From Fragilariopsis cylindrus CCMP1102 (lineage: Eukaryota > Bacillariophyta > Bacillariophyceae > Bacillariales > Bacillariaceae), in NCBI GenBank assembly GCA_900095095.1, contig FMBT01000579.1, positions 1 through 45,226 of the forward strand: a DNA stretch of 45,226 nucleotides. The letters run 5' to 3'. The notes beneath the pieces were generated by a model. The model did no database searches. It was not told where the DNA came from and saw only the letters and a list, made by a program, of their open reading frames with translations. Made by a program: the position numbers and the translations under genes. Within the stretch, counting starts at the first letter, position 1, and every line of letters starts with the position of its first letter. This document shows positions 11,351-20,636 of the stretch, in pieces.

Positions 11351-12028
11351 GGTATTTTGCGCGTGTTAAAAGCAAGCGATAATTTGAGGAAGAAATTTTC
11401 AAAAAAAGATGAAAATCTGTGATCTAGTTACACTAGAGAAAACTGGAATCATCCGTACACTAACGCCTACTTCTAGACTACTTGTATAGAATAGATAGAT
11501 AGGACTTGGTATTGCAATAGAATGTAATTGTGAGCTATTAGCGTTGTAATGCTTATTGGGCACAAGTGGTTACTCGTGACTACTTTAATCATGAGTTGTT
11601 ACTCATGACTAAACATTGAATCAGTCCCAGTGCACGGAAAGTAGACTAGTTTCGCTCGCATATCTCGTCACACTTAACCTTGAATCATACTGTGTGTTAT
11701 GCATGAGCCGTCACGAACCCAACAATATGCCTCCTACGTTGCACTAGATCTTACAATTTGTTGTTGAAAAACAACAGCACTGCACTGCCGTCCTACTCAA
11801 AATCACAAATCAATCAGAAATCGCATCAATACCGTAGTATTGCTTGACATCAATGGCATTGTATTCAGCCCATTCACTCTATTTTCCGCTTTCAATAAGA
11901 TTACAATAAGAAGACGACATTATTTGAAGAAGTAAAGAACGAACGAACAAACGAACGAACGAATTATTTACTATTAGAATTCGATTCGATTCAATTCAAT
12001 ATATTCAATACAAGTTGTAGTCATAATT
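11351..12028. other. Intergenic spacer
   Basis: Nothing recognised except short direct repeats of GAACGAAC (about 11936-11962) and GATTCGATTCAATTC-type simple sequence (about 11978-12000) just upstream of the next gene. No clear signal-peptide exon for that gene was found here. Confidence 0.5.
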
Positions 12029-13075
12029 ATGGAAGTGCGACAAGGATTTGCCGGTGGTTGTCATGTCAATGGAACTGGCATTTGTGTCACGAAACCCGAA
12101 ACATATTGTGACGCTGACACATTTTGGCCGGCTCATTATTTACGAACTCCTGGGAATCCATTGCGATATTGTACGTATAGTGGTATCATCGAAAATGTGA
12201 TTATTGGTCGTTGTAGTGGTGGTAAAAATGGGAATGGTGGCAAATGTTCTAATTTACAATCACGATGTTTGAATGGTACTACTAATGAAGAGGAGGAGGA
12301 TCAAAGTTCTCTATTTATTGAGTACGATCCAACCTGTACCATAACACAAGATTTATCATCATCATCGACATCCTACGTGACATATGGAAAATGTGATGAC
12401 CGGTGTGTTTGGTCGTCCGAGGATTGCATGAAAGATGAAATCTATATTCCCAATGATCAAAGTTGTACGGCCGATAAGGTACAAATTGGTGCTTGCTTTG
12501 CGGGACATGCCTATTGTGCTGTGGATGCAGCAAGTTGTACCACCACTCAAACAAATTTAAATCTACCCGAGGAACCTTTTTGGACACATCAAGAAGTCAA
12601 AGCAAAGTTGGGTGTGAATTGTTTTTTAGCAAGTTTACCTACACCACCTACAGAATCACCACCAACTCCTCTTCCTACAGAATCACCCATGTTGGTAGTT
12701 CCTACATCAGGTTTTGCAGTTTTCGATGAAGATGGTAATCCTATTCTTGTATCGTCGTCGAACAACAATGGTGGTGGTGGTGGTGGTCTTCAGACGGGTG
12801 CCTTAGTAGCAATTGTTGCCGTTGTTGCTGTTGTTATAGGTGCTGTAATTGGTGTAGGAACTGTAAGGCTTAGAAATAAAAGAAAAGATCAACATGCTAA
12901 TAACAACGCTTGGAAAGTAAACAGTACTAAACAGCACACATTACCTATAGAGGACATCGAGATTAGAAATAGTAATGAGAATATGGATAGTGAGAATATG
13001 GATAATGAGAATATGGATGATGATGCAAATAGTGAGCTATCGGAAGAAAATTATCATCAAATAATAGTGCAATAA
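12029..13075 (+). CDS. Cysteine-rich type I membrane protein
   Basis: 348 residues. Residues 1-200 carry about 19 cysteines in small clusters (GGCHVNGTGIC, YCTYSG, CDDRCVWSSEDC, GACFAGHAYCAVDAASC), indicating a disulphide-stabilised extracellular or lumenal domain. A Pro/Thr stalk follows (PTPPTESPPTPLPTESP, ~210-226), then a Gly-run, one transmembrane helix (~256-278, GALVAIVAVVAVVIGAVIG) and a basic stop-transfer RLRNKRK. The cytoplasmic tail of ~65 residues ends in repeated NENMD/SENMD units. The layout is that of a surface receptor or adhesion-type protein. Oddly no signal peptide precedes the Cys-rich part: the frame starts directly with MEVRQGFAGGCH, so an upstream exon may be missing from this model. 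No named family recognised. Confidence 0.72.
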   Translation: MEVRQGFAGGCHVNGTGICVTKPETYCDADTFWPAHYLRTPGNPLRYCTYSGIIENVIIGRCSGGKNGNGGKCSNLQSRCLNGTTNEEEEDQSSLFIEYDPTCTITQDLSSSSTSYVTYGKCDDRCVWSSEDCMKDEIYIPNDQSCTADKVQIGACFAGHAYCAVDAASCTTTQTNLNLPEEPFWTHQEVKAKLGVNCFLASLPTPPTESPPTPLPTESPMLVVPTSGFAVFDEDGNPILVSSSNNNGGGGGGLQTGALVAIVAVVAVVIGAVIGVGTVRLRNKRKDQHANNNAWKVNSTKQHTLPIEDIEIRNSNENMDSENMDNENMDDDANSELSEENYHQIIVQ

Positions 13076-13859
13076 CAGAGGTAATATTATAACAAATAAA
13101 TAGAGTACCAGTAGCATACTATATATGTTGTTCTCTAGAACAGTGTGTGTATTTGTGTGTGTGTGTGTGCTTCCGATGGTAAATCAATACCAGCACCAAA
13201 CACAGGATCTTCTGAATGGACATATATTATTACAGACAACGGTAGGCATCATCATTATCTTCATTATCAAGCAATTCAGAAAATACGTGTCCACACTTTG
13301 ATATATATCTCTGCTGTAACTCAGAAATTAACTAAAAGAAATAGAAGGTACCATATTATCTAGTTTTGTTCAAAAGGCAAGATGAGCATTAAGTCAAGCA
13401 GATTTCTTCAGCCTTATACTTTACAAATGGTGACAAAGCATACCATACACGGAATCGAACAAATAATTTGTGACATCTGATGGAACGGCCATTGAATCAA
13501 ACTAACGCGAACGAACTTCATTCAAATTTAGTTAGCGATTTTCAACGGTAGCAATAGTAAAGGTTTTGTGCGATACTGTATTGAAATACTGTAGTTAATA
13601 AAACTGATTTTATAAGCCAAGCCGTCGACAGATTAGCTTTCTATTTATTTTTTAAATTCAATAGAGAAAGAAAACTAATTTATGAATGTGATCAATTGTA
13701 CAATTATTACGTTCCGTTACGTTACGTGTATTATTTATTTATTATTATTACTGTAGCCTATTACTATTACTATTACGTGTATTATTCGATTATTCAGTTA
13801 TTCAACTATTTACTGTATTTTACCTTTTCCGCTTTTTTGGATTAATGCCGTTGCCATTG
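13076..13859. other. Intergenic spacer
   Basis: AT-rich with a (GT)n tract near 13144-13170 and TTATTACTATTACT-type simple repeats at about 13730-13815. No gene or RNA structure was supported. Confidence 0.6.
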
Positions 13860-15227
13860 CTAGTGAATACCATCATATCTACCGTCGCCTTTGCTGTCGT
13901 GGAAATTGATGCTGATGACAGTAGTTTTCTGTAAAATATCAGGTTGTCCCCGTAACAGGAAATACACACAATCTAAATGAATTCCTTCATCAATAGCTGC
14001 CGTCATTAATGCATCCACAACATTTAAAGGTGGCGTATCGTCCGAAGAAGAATAGTAACGAATAAAAGTGTCTTCTATCATCTTGATCACCTGTTCCTCT
14101 CCAAATTTCTTACAAGCATATTGGAAGGGTGTATATCTACCATGATTGTTTTTCTTGAATAAAAGACTAATTCCTTTCTTCTTGGGAAAATAATGAATTC
14201 CATATTCGAATACGAATTGAAGTCTTTGAATGGCGGGAGAAGGGCATCCCCCAATAGCGTAATGGAGTGGTAGTAGCTCATCACGTTGCTCGGGGTGTAA
14301 TAATGCGGAAGGATCCCATTCGACCAAGAACCTAATTCTCTTCTCTGCAAAATAATTTTGATCACACAATTTGCTCAATAAGCCATAACTTTTAATGTCT
14401 TCTTTCTTTAGAAGACCCAATTTTCTCAATTGTATCAAAACTTGTAGATATTTAGTGTCAACTGATTCGTGATGTTCCTGACTATCAATTTTATCAGTCA
14501 TCATGAGATAGTGCAAAACAATATTGCCTCGTGATTCTAGACATAATAATCCTCCTCGTTGCTGCTCATCAAACAATCCAAGCTCTATTGCTAGACTAGC
14601 TACGAGAGGGAGGAAAGAAACAGCTTTCGCAGTCCATGCGAGAAATTCAATTGGATACCGGTAGGTAACAAGTTGGACCTGCCCCTCCTCATCATCGTCG
14701 TCTTCATAATATACAATTTCTTTTCTTCTTGTCATAACGTCAGGAAATAATCGCAGTACAGTTTCAAATTCAGCTTTTGTATCACGATCGCTATCTAGTC
14801 CCTGATAATTACCATCGCCATGGTCACATTCACAAATCATATTATGAGTATCATTCTTAAAAGCATCAAGGAAAGTTTTAACTAATTGATCAATTTTATT
14901 TTCATATCGAAAAGGAAATTCTTCTGTTTGTTGGAGGACCGTAATCAATTCGAGACGTCTTCTCCTACGACCACCATCACTGTCATCGTCGTTAGCAACA
15001 GCAGCAGCAGCTTGCTGATGATGAAGATCCTCTTCGCTATCAATATTGGTGTTAATAGCATGAAGGAAAATTTGAACTAATTCATCACTTTTATTTTTTA
15101 ATCGAAAAGGAAATTCTTCTGTTTGTTGAAGGACAGTAGTCAATTCGAGGTGAAGTCTTCTCCTACGAGCAGTAAAAGCAGCTTGCTGATGATGATCCTC
15201 TTCGTTATCAATATTGGCGTTCATCAT
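13860..15227 (-). CDS. Ankyrin-like repeat protein with duplicated N-terminus
   Basis: 455 residues from the ATG at 15227. The C-terminal half has degenerate helical repeats of ankyrin type, best seen in LLPLHYAIGG and YTPFQYACKKFG, with the longer spacing typical of the large ankyrin-like families of diatoms. The N-terminal ~120 residues are two copies of one unit of about 58 residues: each has a DxEEDxHQQAA stretch, a run of arginines, LELxTVLQQTEEFPFR, then an amphipathic helix (KSDELVQIFLHAI in copy 1, KIDQLVKTFLDAF in copy 2). A middle domain carries RLFPDVMTRRKEIVYYEDD. A scaffold or protein-interaction role is likely, partner unknown. Coding is well supported by length and composition; function is only inferred from fold. 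Confidence 0.78.
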   Translation of the reverse strand: MMNANIDNEEDHHQQAAFTARRRRLHLELTTVLQQTEEFPFRLKNKSDELVQIFLHAINTNIDSEEDLHHQQAAAAVANDDDSDGGRRRRRLELITVLQQTEEFPFRYENKIDQLVKTFLDAFKNDTHNMICECDHGDGNYQGLDSDRDTKAEFETVLRLFPDVMTRRKEIVYYEDDDDEEGQVQLVTYRYPIEFLAWTAKAVSFLPLVASLAIELGLFDEQQRGGLLCLESRGNIVLHYLMMTDKIDSQEHHESVDTKYLQVLIQLRKLGLLKKEDIKSYGLLSKLCDQNYFAEKRIRFLVEWDPSALLHPEQRDELLPLHYAIGGCPSPAIQRLQFVFEYGIHYFPKKKGISLLFKKNNHGRYTPFQYACKKFGEEQVIKMIEDTFIRYYSSSDDTPPLNVVDALMTAAIDEGIHLDCVYFLLRGQPDILQKTTVISINFHDSKGDGRYDGIH

Positions 15228-15689
15228 GACTTTTACCTATCTTCGACTTTGTCTGTTTTGTTCTTTGTTTTTTTTAAATTACAGTTGTGTGTGTAACAAG
15301 CTTAGCTTTACTGTAGAATGTATTTACTAGAAAAGCAAGAAATAAAAATCAGTTGTTCGTAGTCCGGATTTTTGTTGGGGGATGCGATGATGTATATATT
15401 TATATACATTTTATTTATTTATCCACGTATGAAAGGAAGTAACGTTGTTTAGTAACTTGTACATTATTTTTTAAAACAACAACACGCAACATCATGGACA
15501 GCAACGACACACATAAAATAAAATAAATAAAGACAACATCATCATACAGTAGTAACCTTGCCTTTACTGTGTACTGTACTACATTGACTTGTGTTCAAAA
15601 CCAAATAACAAATTTCTCAAAATACTTAAAGCCGCAAAGATTATTTAATAGCATATACAACAAACAAGATTTAAATTTTTGGCATTAGT
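15228..15689. other. Divergent promoter region of the ankyrin-like gene and SPT4
   Basis: 462 bp with runs of A and T and a GATGTATATATTTATATACAT near-palindrome (about 15390-15410). No gene. Confidence 0.55.
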
Positions 15690-16511
15690 ATGGACGATCA
15701 AGATCAAGATCAAGAAGAAGTAGGTGGACTTGATAGTCGTGGTGGTAATGACGATGGTGGTGATGGTGGTGAAGGTGGTGTGGAAGTTCCACAACAGGTT
15801 GCTGATTTAGCAGAAGCATCTGTACCAAATGCAATTCGTGGTATACGTGCCTGTAAACGATGTGGTATATTAAAAACATTAGAACAATTTATTAATGATG
15901 GTACGTTTACTGTTACATTCACATAAAATGTTCAACAACAATGAAAATGAACAAAGACTGATTGGTCTGGTCTTTAGAAAAGAAGAAGAGAACTACTCTT
16001 TTCTATTGACCGGACGATGCGACCAGACTACGACACCATAATACATTTCAATTGCAAATTTTTTTAATTGCAAAATGAAATAAAACAAAAGGAAATGGGA
16101 AATGGATTTCTCTCGTGTTAAAAAAAGAAACTGGTTAATTACCAAACTTTTTTTGTATTATTTCGCTACTAAACTTTCTTTGTTTTCTTTTTATTTATTT
16201 CTCTCTTTTTTCATTCTGTAAATTTAAAATTGTATGTATATAATGTAGGTTGTGAAAATTGTCCATTTTTAGATATGATTGATAATCCCGAACGTGCTAA
16301 TGTCTGTACCTCCGCATTTTATGAAGGTGCAGCAGCATTAATGGATCCACGTGAATCCTGGGCTGCGAAATGGATTCGCACCGATGGATATTTACCAGGC
16401 GTGTATGCCATTAGTATTACCGGGAACTTTGATCGTGATATTGAAGAAGATTTAGAATCACGTGGTATCCGATGGAGATGTAAAGCGGCTGCTGCTACTA
16501 CAGCATCATAA
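15690..16511 (+). CDS. SPT4: Transcription elongation factor SPT4, two exons
   Basis: SPT4 pairs with SPT5 (DSIF) to control RNA polymerase II pausing and processivity in the nucleus. Exon 1 is 15690-15900 and exon 2 is 16249-16511; the phase-1 intron has GTACGT donor and TGTAG acceptor. The joined protein is 157 residues. The family core is complete: RACKRCGILKTLEQF, DGCENCPFLDM, CTSAFYEGAAALMDP, ESWAAKWIR and GVYAISITG, with the two CxxC pairs of the zinc site at CKRC and CENC. The zinc knuckle is rebuilt exactly across the splice junction (DG|CENC), which fixes the splice sites. Compared with usual SPT4 (about 100-120 residues) there is an acidic, Gly/Asp-rich N-terminal extension of about 45 residues. 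It is convergent with the GT61-like gene, 194 bp apart. Confidence 0.95.
15901..16248 (+). other. Intron of SPT4
   Basis: 348-nt GT-AG intron. It contains a short hairpin-forming stretch around 15978-16005 (AGAAAAGAAGAAGAG ... CTCTTTTCT) and a T-rich 3' half. Its length is several-fold greater than the usual diatom intron. Confidence 0.85.
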
Positions 16512-16705
16512 AACATAAGATAAGGTAAAATATTGAGTTGGAGTTGGAGTTGAATTGAGTTATATAAGTATTAAATTGAAAGATGAAGAAGAAGAAAATG
16601 AAAATGGGAGAGAGGATTAAAACACAATATAACTTAGCTAGCAGTTTATACAATGTAAATCGTCGTCAACAAAAATGAGCAGGCTTATATTACATTATAT
16701 TTTCA

Positions 16706-19180
16706 TTAAAACACATTCCAATATTTTTGAGATGATTTTTTTTTGTTTGTATGCCAATCCTGTTTTCTATAATAATGATGGACAGATAATGATGATGACG
16801 ATGATGATGACGATTTTGTAGTATCATTATCATCTCTTCCTTCTTCATCTTCATCGTCTACACAATTGACGTTATATAGAACGTAATGATCTTCCGCTGA
16901 TCGTACAAAGTCAGAACATTTGTTTGGTTTATTCACAACGAAACGATTAAGGATATCAATAACGGCATCGACTGGGACAGAAAAGTCACGATTGTCCCAA
17001 CGATTAGTCCCATTATTTCCTCCTCGTGATGATAAACATTGAGATAAAGTTATTCGTTGTTTTATTTGGACATCCTTTCTTGTACAATCAATATGTGATA
17101 CACTCCGTATATCAAGTGGATAACCAATATGGTTCAAATCTGTATTATTATATATTATCCCCAACGGTGTTGGTCTTGTAACAGATTTAGTCCAAAATCC
17201 ATGTTGTTTTCTTCCCCCTACAACGTCTAAAATAAATGGTAAAAATTCAACAATTAACGAATCTTCTTTCATAAATATTGCTTCTGTTAATTGTGCACCA
17301 TGGACACCAATAAGTCCATCTAATCCACTATGGACAATAATGTGTTGTATGGGATCCATCATATCACTATCTTCAAGATTAATCACAACACATAAAACTT
17401 TCTTTTGTTTCATCTGAAATGTTGCATCATCATGACATGCATTCAATGATGAATCTAAATTCATCCATACTCGTCGTGTTGATCGTTGTGTTAATCCAAT
17501 AATTTTCCATCCCTGTATTATATCATCTTGATCAGAGAATGAATACTTTGTTCTGTTTGATATCGTTGTGTCAACGTATTTCGCATACATTGAAATACGA
17601 TAATTACGTACAAGGGAACGTCTTTCTCCATTATTTGTAATCCTTGATCGGACATCACGCTTTAAAAAATCATAATCGACCAATGGCACCACACCACGAA
17701 CACTTTGTTCATCATCATCATCATCATTACTTGTACCTGTACTTGTACTTGTACTTGCATTTGTATCTGTAGTATTATCAATAGTAGAATCGTGGTGCTG
17801 GTGCTGGTGCTGGCGTTCATCGTCGGGTGCCATCTTTCTTCGATAAATTTGCTTTGTTGGTACAATATTTAATTCATTTGTTAATTCGTTACGTATTCGA
17901 TCCGTACCATCAACTTTACGAAAACCACAAAAAAATAAACGTTTCATACATTGACATGAGGAGGACGACGACGACGACGAGGATGAGGATGATGAGCTCA
18001 AAGAATTCACGGAGTTTGTACTTGTATCATCAGTAGACTTATCAGTATCTGTGTTTTCTTTTTTTTCTTCTTCAATCAATGACAGGAATGATAATGGTTT
18101 AATATCATTGTATAGACCCAAAAATGCATAATAACTTTCTAGTAATGTTGTTTTCCAATCTCGTATAGTGTAATCATAGGAAGGAAAAATATACAATTGA
18201 GTATTTTTTTGAAATGACGACGACGGTAACAATGACGACGAATCATTTTTACTGGAAACTGAAACTGAATGTATCAATTGGACCAAAGGATGGAATATTC
18301 TTGCATAAAATTCACCTAACATATGTGAATGAGCGGAATGAAGTACTATATGATTTGTTATGTTTGACCATGATATATCCAATGAATCTTTTTCTTCACC
18401 GTCACGTCTACTACACCGTTGTTGTTGTTGTTGTTGTTGTTTACTTATATCACTTTCGTCGTATTCGTAGTCAGGACGATGATGATGATGATGATGATTA
18501 TTCTCCAAATCCAAATAATCCAATGCTGCTGATATTTCTATCCTATTTGATTTGGTCAATTGTGTATCTGGTTTATTTCTTTTTTCTTTCGGAATTATTT
18601 CACCATTCCTTTTTTTGGTGGAGGAATTTTTATGGAACAGTACTTCCACTTTGGGTTGATATCTTGTACTTGTGCTTGTGCTTGTATTATTGATATCGTT
18701 ATCGCCATAATCATTCTCATTCTCATTCTCATTCTCATTCTCATTGTTGTTGTTGTGGTCATAGTAGTAGACCCATTTTTGTTCTGACGGAAAATCGGAT
18801 GGTCGAAATCGACAAACATCTTCAATGTAAAAACATTGTTCATATGGTGGTGTGATCATACTTTTATTATCGTTGGAAGGGTGTTTATGCCAACGATTAC
18901 GATCAAACCAATCATTATCATCATCATTAACGTTAACGTCAACGTAAACGTCAACATTCTTTTCGTGTTTCGTTGTACTATTGTTATTGTTATGTGTACT
19001 TTTACTGCTATTCGTTATTACTGTATTTGCATTTGTAATATTTGTCATCGTCATCGTCGTCGTCGACAACAATTCTGATTCTGATGTTGTGATGATGGGA
19101 CGAAAACTTTCACGTAATTGAAGAATCGTCAGAAATGATATTCCTATCACTACTATTACTGATAGAGTAGTTGATTTCAT
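16706..19180 (-). CDS. GT61-like glycosyltransferase, type II membrane protein with many homopolymer insertions
   Basis: 824 residues. A single N-terminal anchor (residues 8-22, VIVVIGISFLTILQL) after a very short basic start indicates a type II Golgi protein. The catalytic-type core sits in the second half. It shows the GT61/DUF563 signature GVHGAQLTEAIF (about residues 620-635) followed by SLIVEFLPF, and an upstream arginine-rich part with SLVRNYRISMYAKYVD. GT61 enzymes transfer xylose, arabinose or GlcNAc to glycans; the donor here is unknown. Long in-frame microsatellites interrupt the chain: (NE)n near 150, His-6 near 230, Gln-7 near 253, Ser-13 near 400, (HQ)n and (ST)n near 460-480. 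They probably lie in surface loops. Duplicated remnants of this gene's 5' region lie at 20637-21310. Confidence 0.8.
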   Translation of the reverse strand: MKSTTLSVIVVIGISFLTILQLRESFRPIITTSESELLSTTTMTMTNITNANTVITNSSKSTHNNNNSTTKHEKNVDVYVDVNVNDDDNDWFDRNRWHKHPSNDNKSMITPPYEQCFYIEDVCRFRPSDFPSEQKWVYYYDHNNNNENENENENENDYGDNDINNTSTSTSTRYQPKVEVLFHKNSSTKKRNGEIIPKEKRNKPDTQLTKSNRIEISAALDYLDLENNHHHHHHRPDYEYDESDISKQQQQQQQRCSRRDGEEKDSLDISWSNITNHIVLHSAHSHMLGEFYARIFHPLVQLIHSVSVSSKNDSSSLLPSSSFQKNTQLYIFPSYDYTIRDWKTTLLESYYAFLGLYNDIKPLSFLSLIEEEKKENTDTDKSTDDTSTNSVNSLSSSSSSSSSSSSSSCQCMKRLFFCGFRKVDGTDRIRNELTNELNIVPTKQIYRRKMAPDDERQHQHQHHDSTIDNTTDTNASTSTSTGTSNDDDDDEQSVRGVVPLVDYDFLKRDVRSRITNNGERRSLVRNYRISMYAKYVDTTISNRTKYSFSDQDDIIQGWKIIGLTQRSTRRVWMNLDSSLNACHDDATFQMKQKKVLCVVINLEDSDMMDPIQHIIVHSGLDGLIGVHGAQLTEAIFMKEDSLIVEFLPFILDVVGGRKQHGFWTKSVTRPTPLGIIYNNTDLNHIGYPLDIRSVSHIDCTRKDVQIKQRITLSQCLSSRGGNNGTNRWDNRDFSVPVDAVIDILNRFVVNKPNKCSDFVRSAEDHYVLYNVNCVDDEDEEGRDDNDTTKSSSSSSSSLSVHHYYRKQDWHTNKKKSSQKYWNVF

Positions 19181-19196
19181 CCTACCGTATGCGATT

Positions 19197-19555
19197 CATG
19201 TCCTTGTATGTCTTTACCGTAAGTAGCCTACATGGTTCCTCACAGATTCCTTCCGCATTCTATTTTTTCTTTTCTTATTTCCAAATCATGATTTTCATGT
19301 CGTCGGAACAATAATCAATAAGGCTCGAAGGCCCAAAGAAGGAATCGTGACTGATCAGTCACGGCTGAGTCCGTACGGCGTACCGACACTTTTATTGACG
19401 ATTTATAGGCGATGATTTTTGATATATTTGATATATTTGATTCTGATGTTGATAGATAATCATAATATATACCATTAGAAGATAAAAGTGTACTTGTATC
19501 ATGTGAACACCAAATATTCAAAGAGAATAGAAAGCAAAGAATAAAAATCATGAAT
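19197..19555. repeat. Upstream region of the GT61 gene, copy A of a direct duplication
   Basis: Matches 20989-21310 over most of its length, in the same orientation. Shared blocks include CCGTAAGTAGCCTACATG, GGAATCGTGACTGATCAGTC, TTTTATTGACGATTTATAGG and AAAGTGTACTTGTAT. The conserved 18-bp palindrome is at 19346-19363. Confidence 0.85.
19346..19363. promoter_or_regulatory. Perfect 18-bp palindrome CGTGACTGATCAGTCACG
   Basis: Reads identically on both strands; about 170 bp upstream of the GT61 start. An identical copy is at 21085-21102 in the duplicated region, while the flanking sequence has diverged. It could be a dimeric transcription-factor site (inference). Confidence 0.5.
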
Positions 19556-19742
19556 ATCTTTTATGCGCGTTTTTACTGTGTTCGACTGTAATGTGTAGTA
19601 CCTGGTATACCTACTGTACCGTAGTGTTTCTTTGATTTCATCTCGTGAGCGACTTAAAGATGCATGCTCAAACAGTCGTGCTTTTATATAGAAAGTTTTC
19701 CGCTTGGATCTTAAAAAAATATCACTATTAATCACGAGATGA

Positions 19743-19915
19743 AATTGCGATGAATAAAAGTTAACCAGTAAGAGCTGTAAAAGAACTAACTAACGTTAGT
19801 AACGTATTAAACTGTAGCTTTCATCTTTAAAATTGCGATGAATAAAAGTTAGCCAGTAAGAGCTGTAAAAGAACTAACTGACGTTCGTAACGTATTAAAC
19901 TGTAGCTTTCATCTT
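19743..19915. repeat. 88-bp tandem direct repeat upstream of the 20006 gene
   Basis: Copy 1 is 19743-19827 and copy 2 is 19831-19915, period 88, with only a few mismatches (TAACCAG/TAGCCAG, AACGTTAG/GACGTTCG). It ends about 90 bp before the ATG at 20006, so it lies in that gene's promoter. Confidence 0.9.
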
Positions 19916-20005
19916 CTCATAAAATCAATATCTAAAGTTTCACAACAAACACAAACTCAAGCAAAACAAGACAAAATACTCTATCTATAAACGGAAGATA
20001 ATATC

Positions 20006-20497
20006 ATGGCAAACTCTCGTCAATTACAAAAAGAAACTTCTGCATTCCTGAATAAAGAAGTAGTAGCAGTCGGAATTTTTGATGTTTCACTCAATTTCGG
20101 AGAGCGAGTTGTAGGTTCTATCTATTCTGGATGTTTATCTAATTATAACATGAAGTATATCCATGATTTTAAGAAATATGGCGTTACGCCAGTGATGATC
20201 TGTGCTGTCACCAACAGCAAGATCTATCTTTTGGATTGGGAAGGAAACCATGATATTGGAAGGGGCCCAAGCCGTATTTTATCTGAATTCAATCGTGACG
20301 AAGCTACCATCAAGAATCATACAAGAGGATTCGTCCATCACACAGTTGATCTTTACGAGTATGAAGCCCACTGTAAAATTGAGTGTAATCTTGGTGCTAT
20401 ACATTCCAACAAGAAGATGAACCGCGAAGTTCTCAATCTTCTCAAGGATAGTGGTAACTCAACTAAAGAGTTCAGTATGACGAGCTTCCTATCATAA
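20006..20497 (+). CDS. Hypothetical 163-residue protein
   Basis: ATG in context ATATCATGG opens an uninterrupted frame. The protein is soluble and mixed alpha/beta in appearance: a short N-terminal helix (QLQKETSAFLNKE), then strand-like segments VVAVGIFDVSLNFG, VTPVMICAVTNSKIYLLDWEG and a C-terminal EVLNLLKDSG helix. No membrane segment, signal peptide or low-complexity run. The pattern 'VMICAVTNSKIYLLDW' resembles strands of a PH-like or bacterial-PH fold, but this is only an impression. No family recognised. Its promoter carries the 88-bp tandem repeat, and the gene sits between the two copies of the duplicated GT61 upstream region. Confidence 0.7.
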   Translation: MANSRQLQKETSAFLNKEVVAVGIFDVSLNFGERVVGSIYSGCLSNYNMKYIHDFKKYGVTPVMICAVTNSKIYLLDWEGNHDIGRGPSRILSEFNRDEATIKNHTRGFVHHTVDLYEYEAHCKIECNLGAIHSNKKMNREVLNLLKDSGNSTKEFSMTSFLS

Positions 20498-20636
20498 ATA
20501 TTCACACACTCATCGGAAAGACTTCCAGTTAAAACAAATGATGGTTACGTCTCTATATGTCTGTATTTTATTTATCATTATTCAGTACCGTCATTTCCCC
20601 TAGTTGTCTATCGTTGTCGACGCAATTGTACTTTCA

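Noticed and set aside
13440..13475. T-loop-like word GTTCGATTCC on the minus strand, suggesting a tRNA
   Set aside because: No D-arm/A-box at the right distance and no acceptor-stem pairing could be found.
20006..20497. Considered as a relative of the tandem pair at 42-43 kb because of similar size
   Set aside because: No shared motif beyond general alpha/beta appearance.
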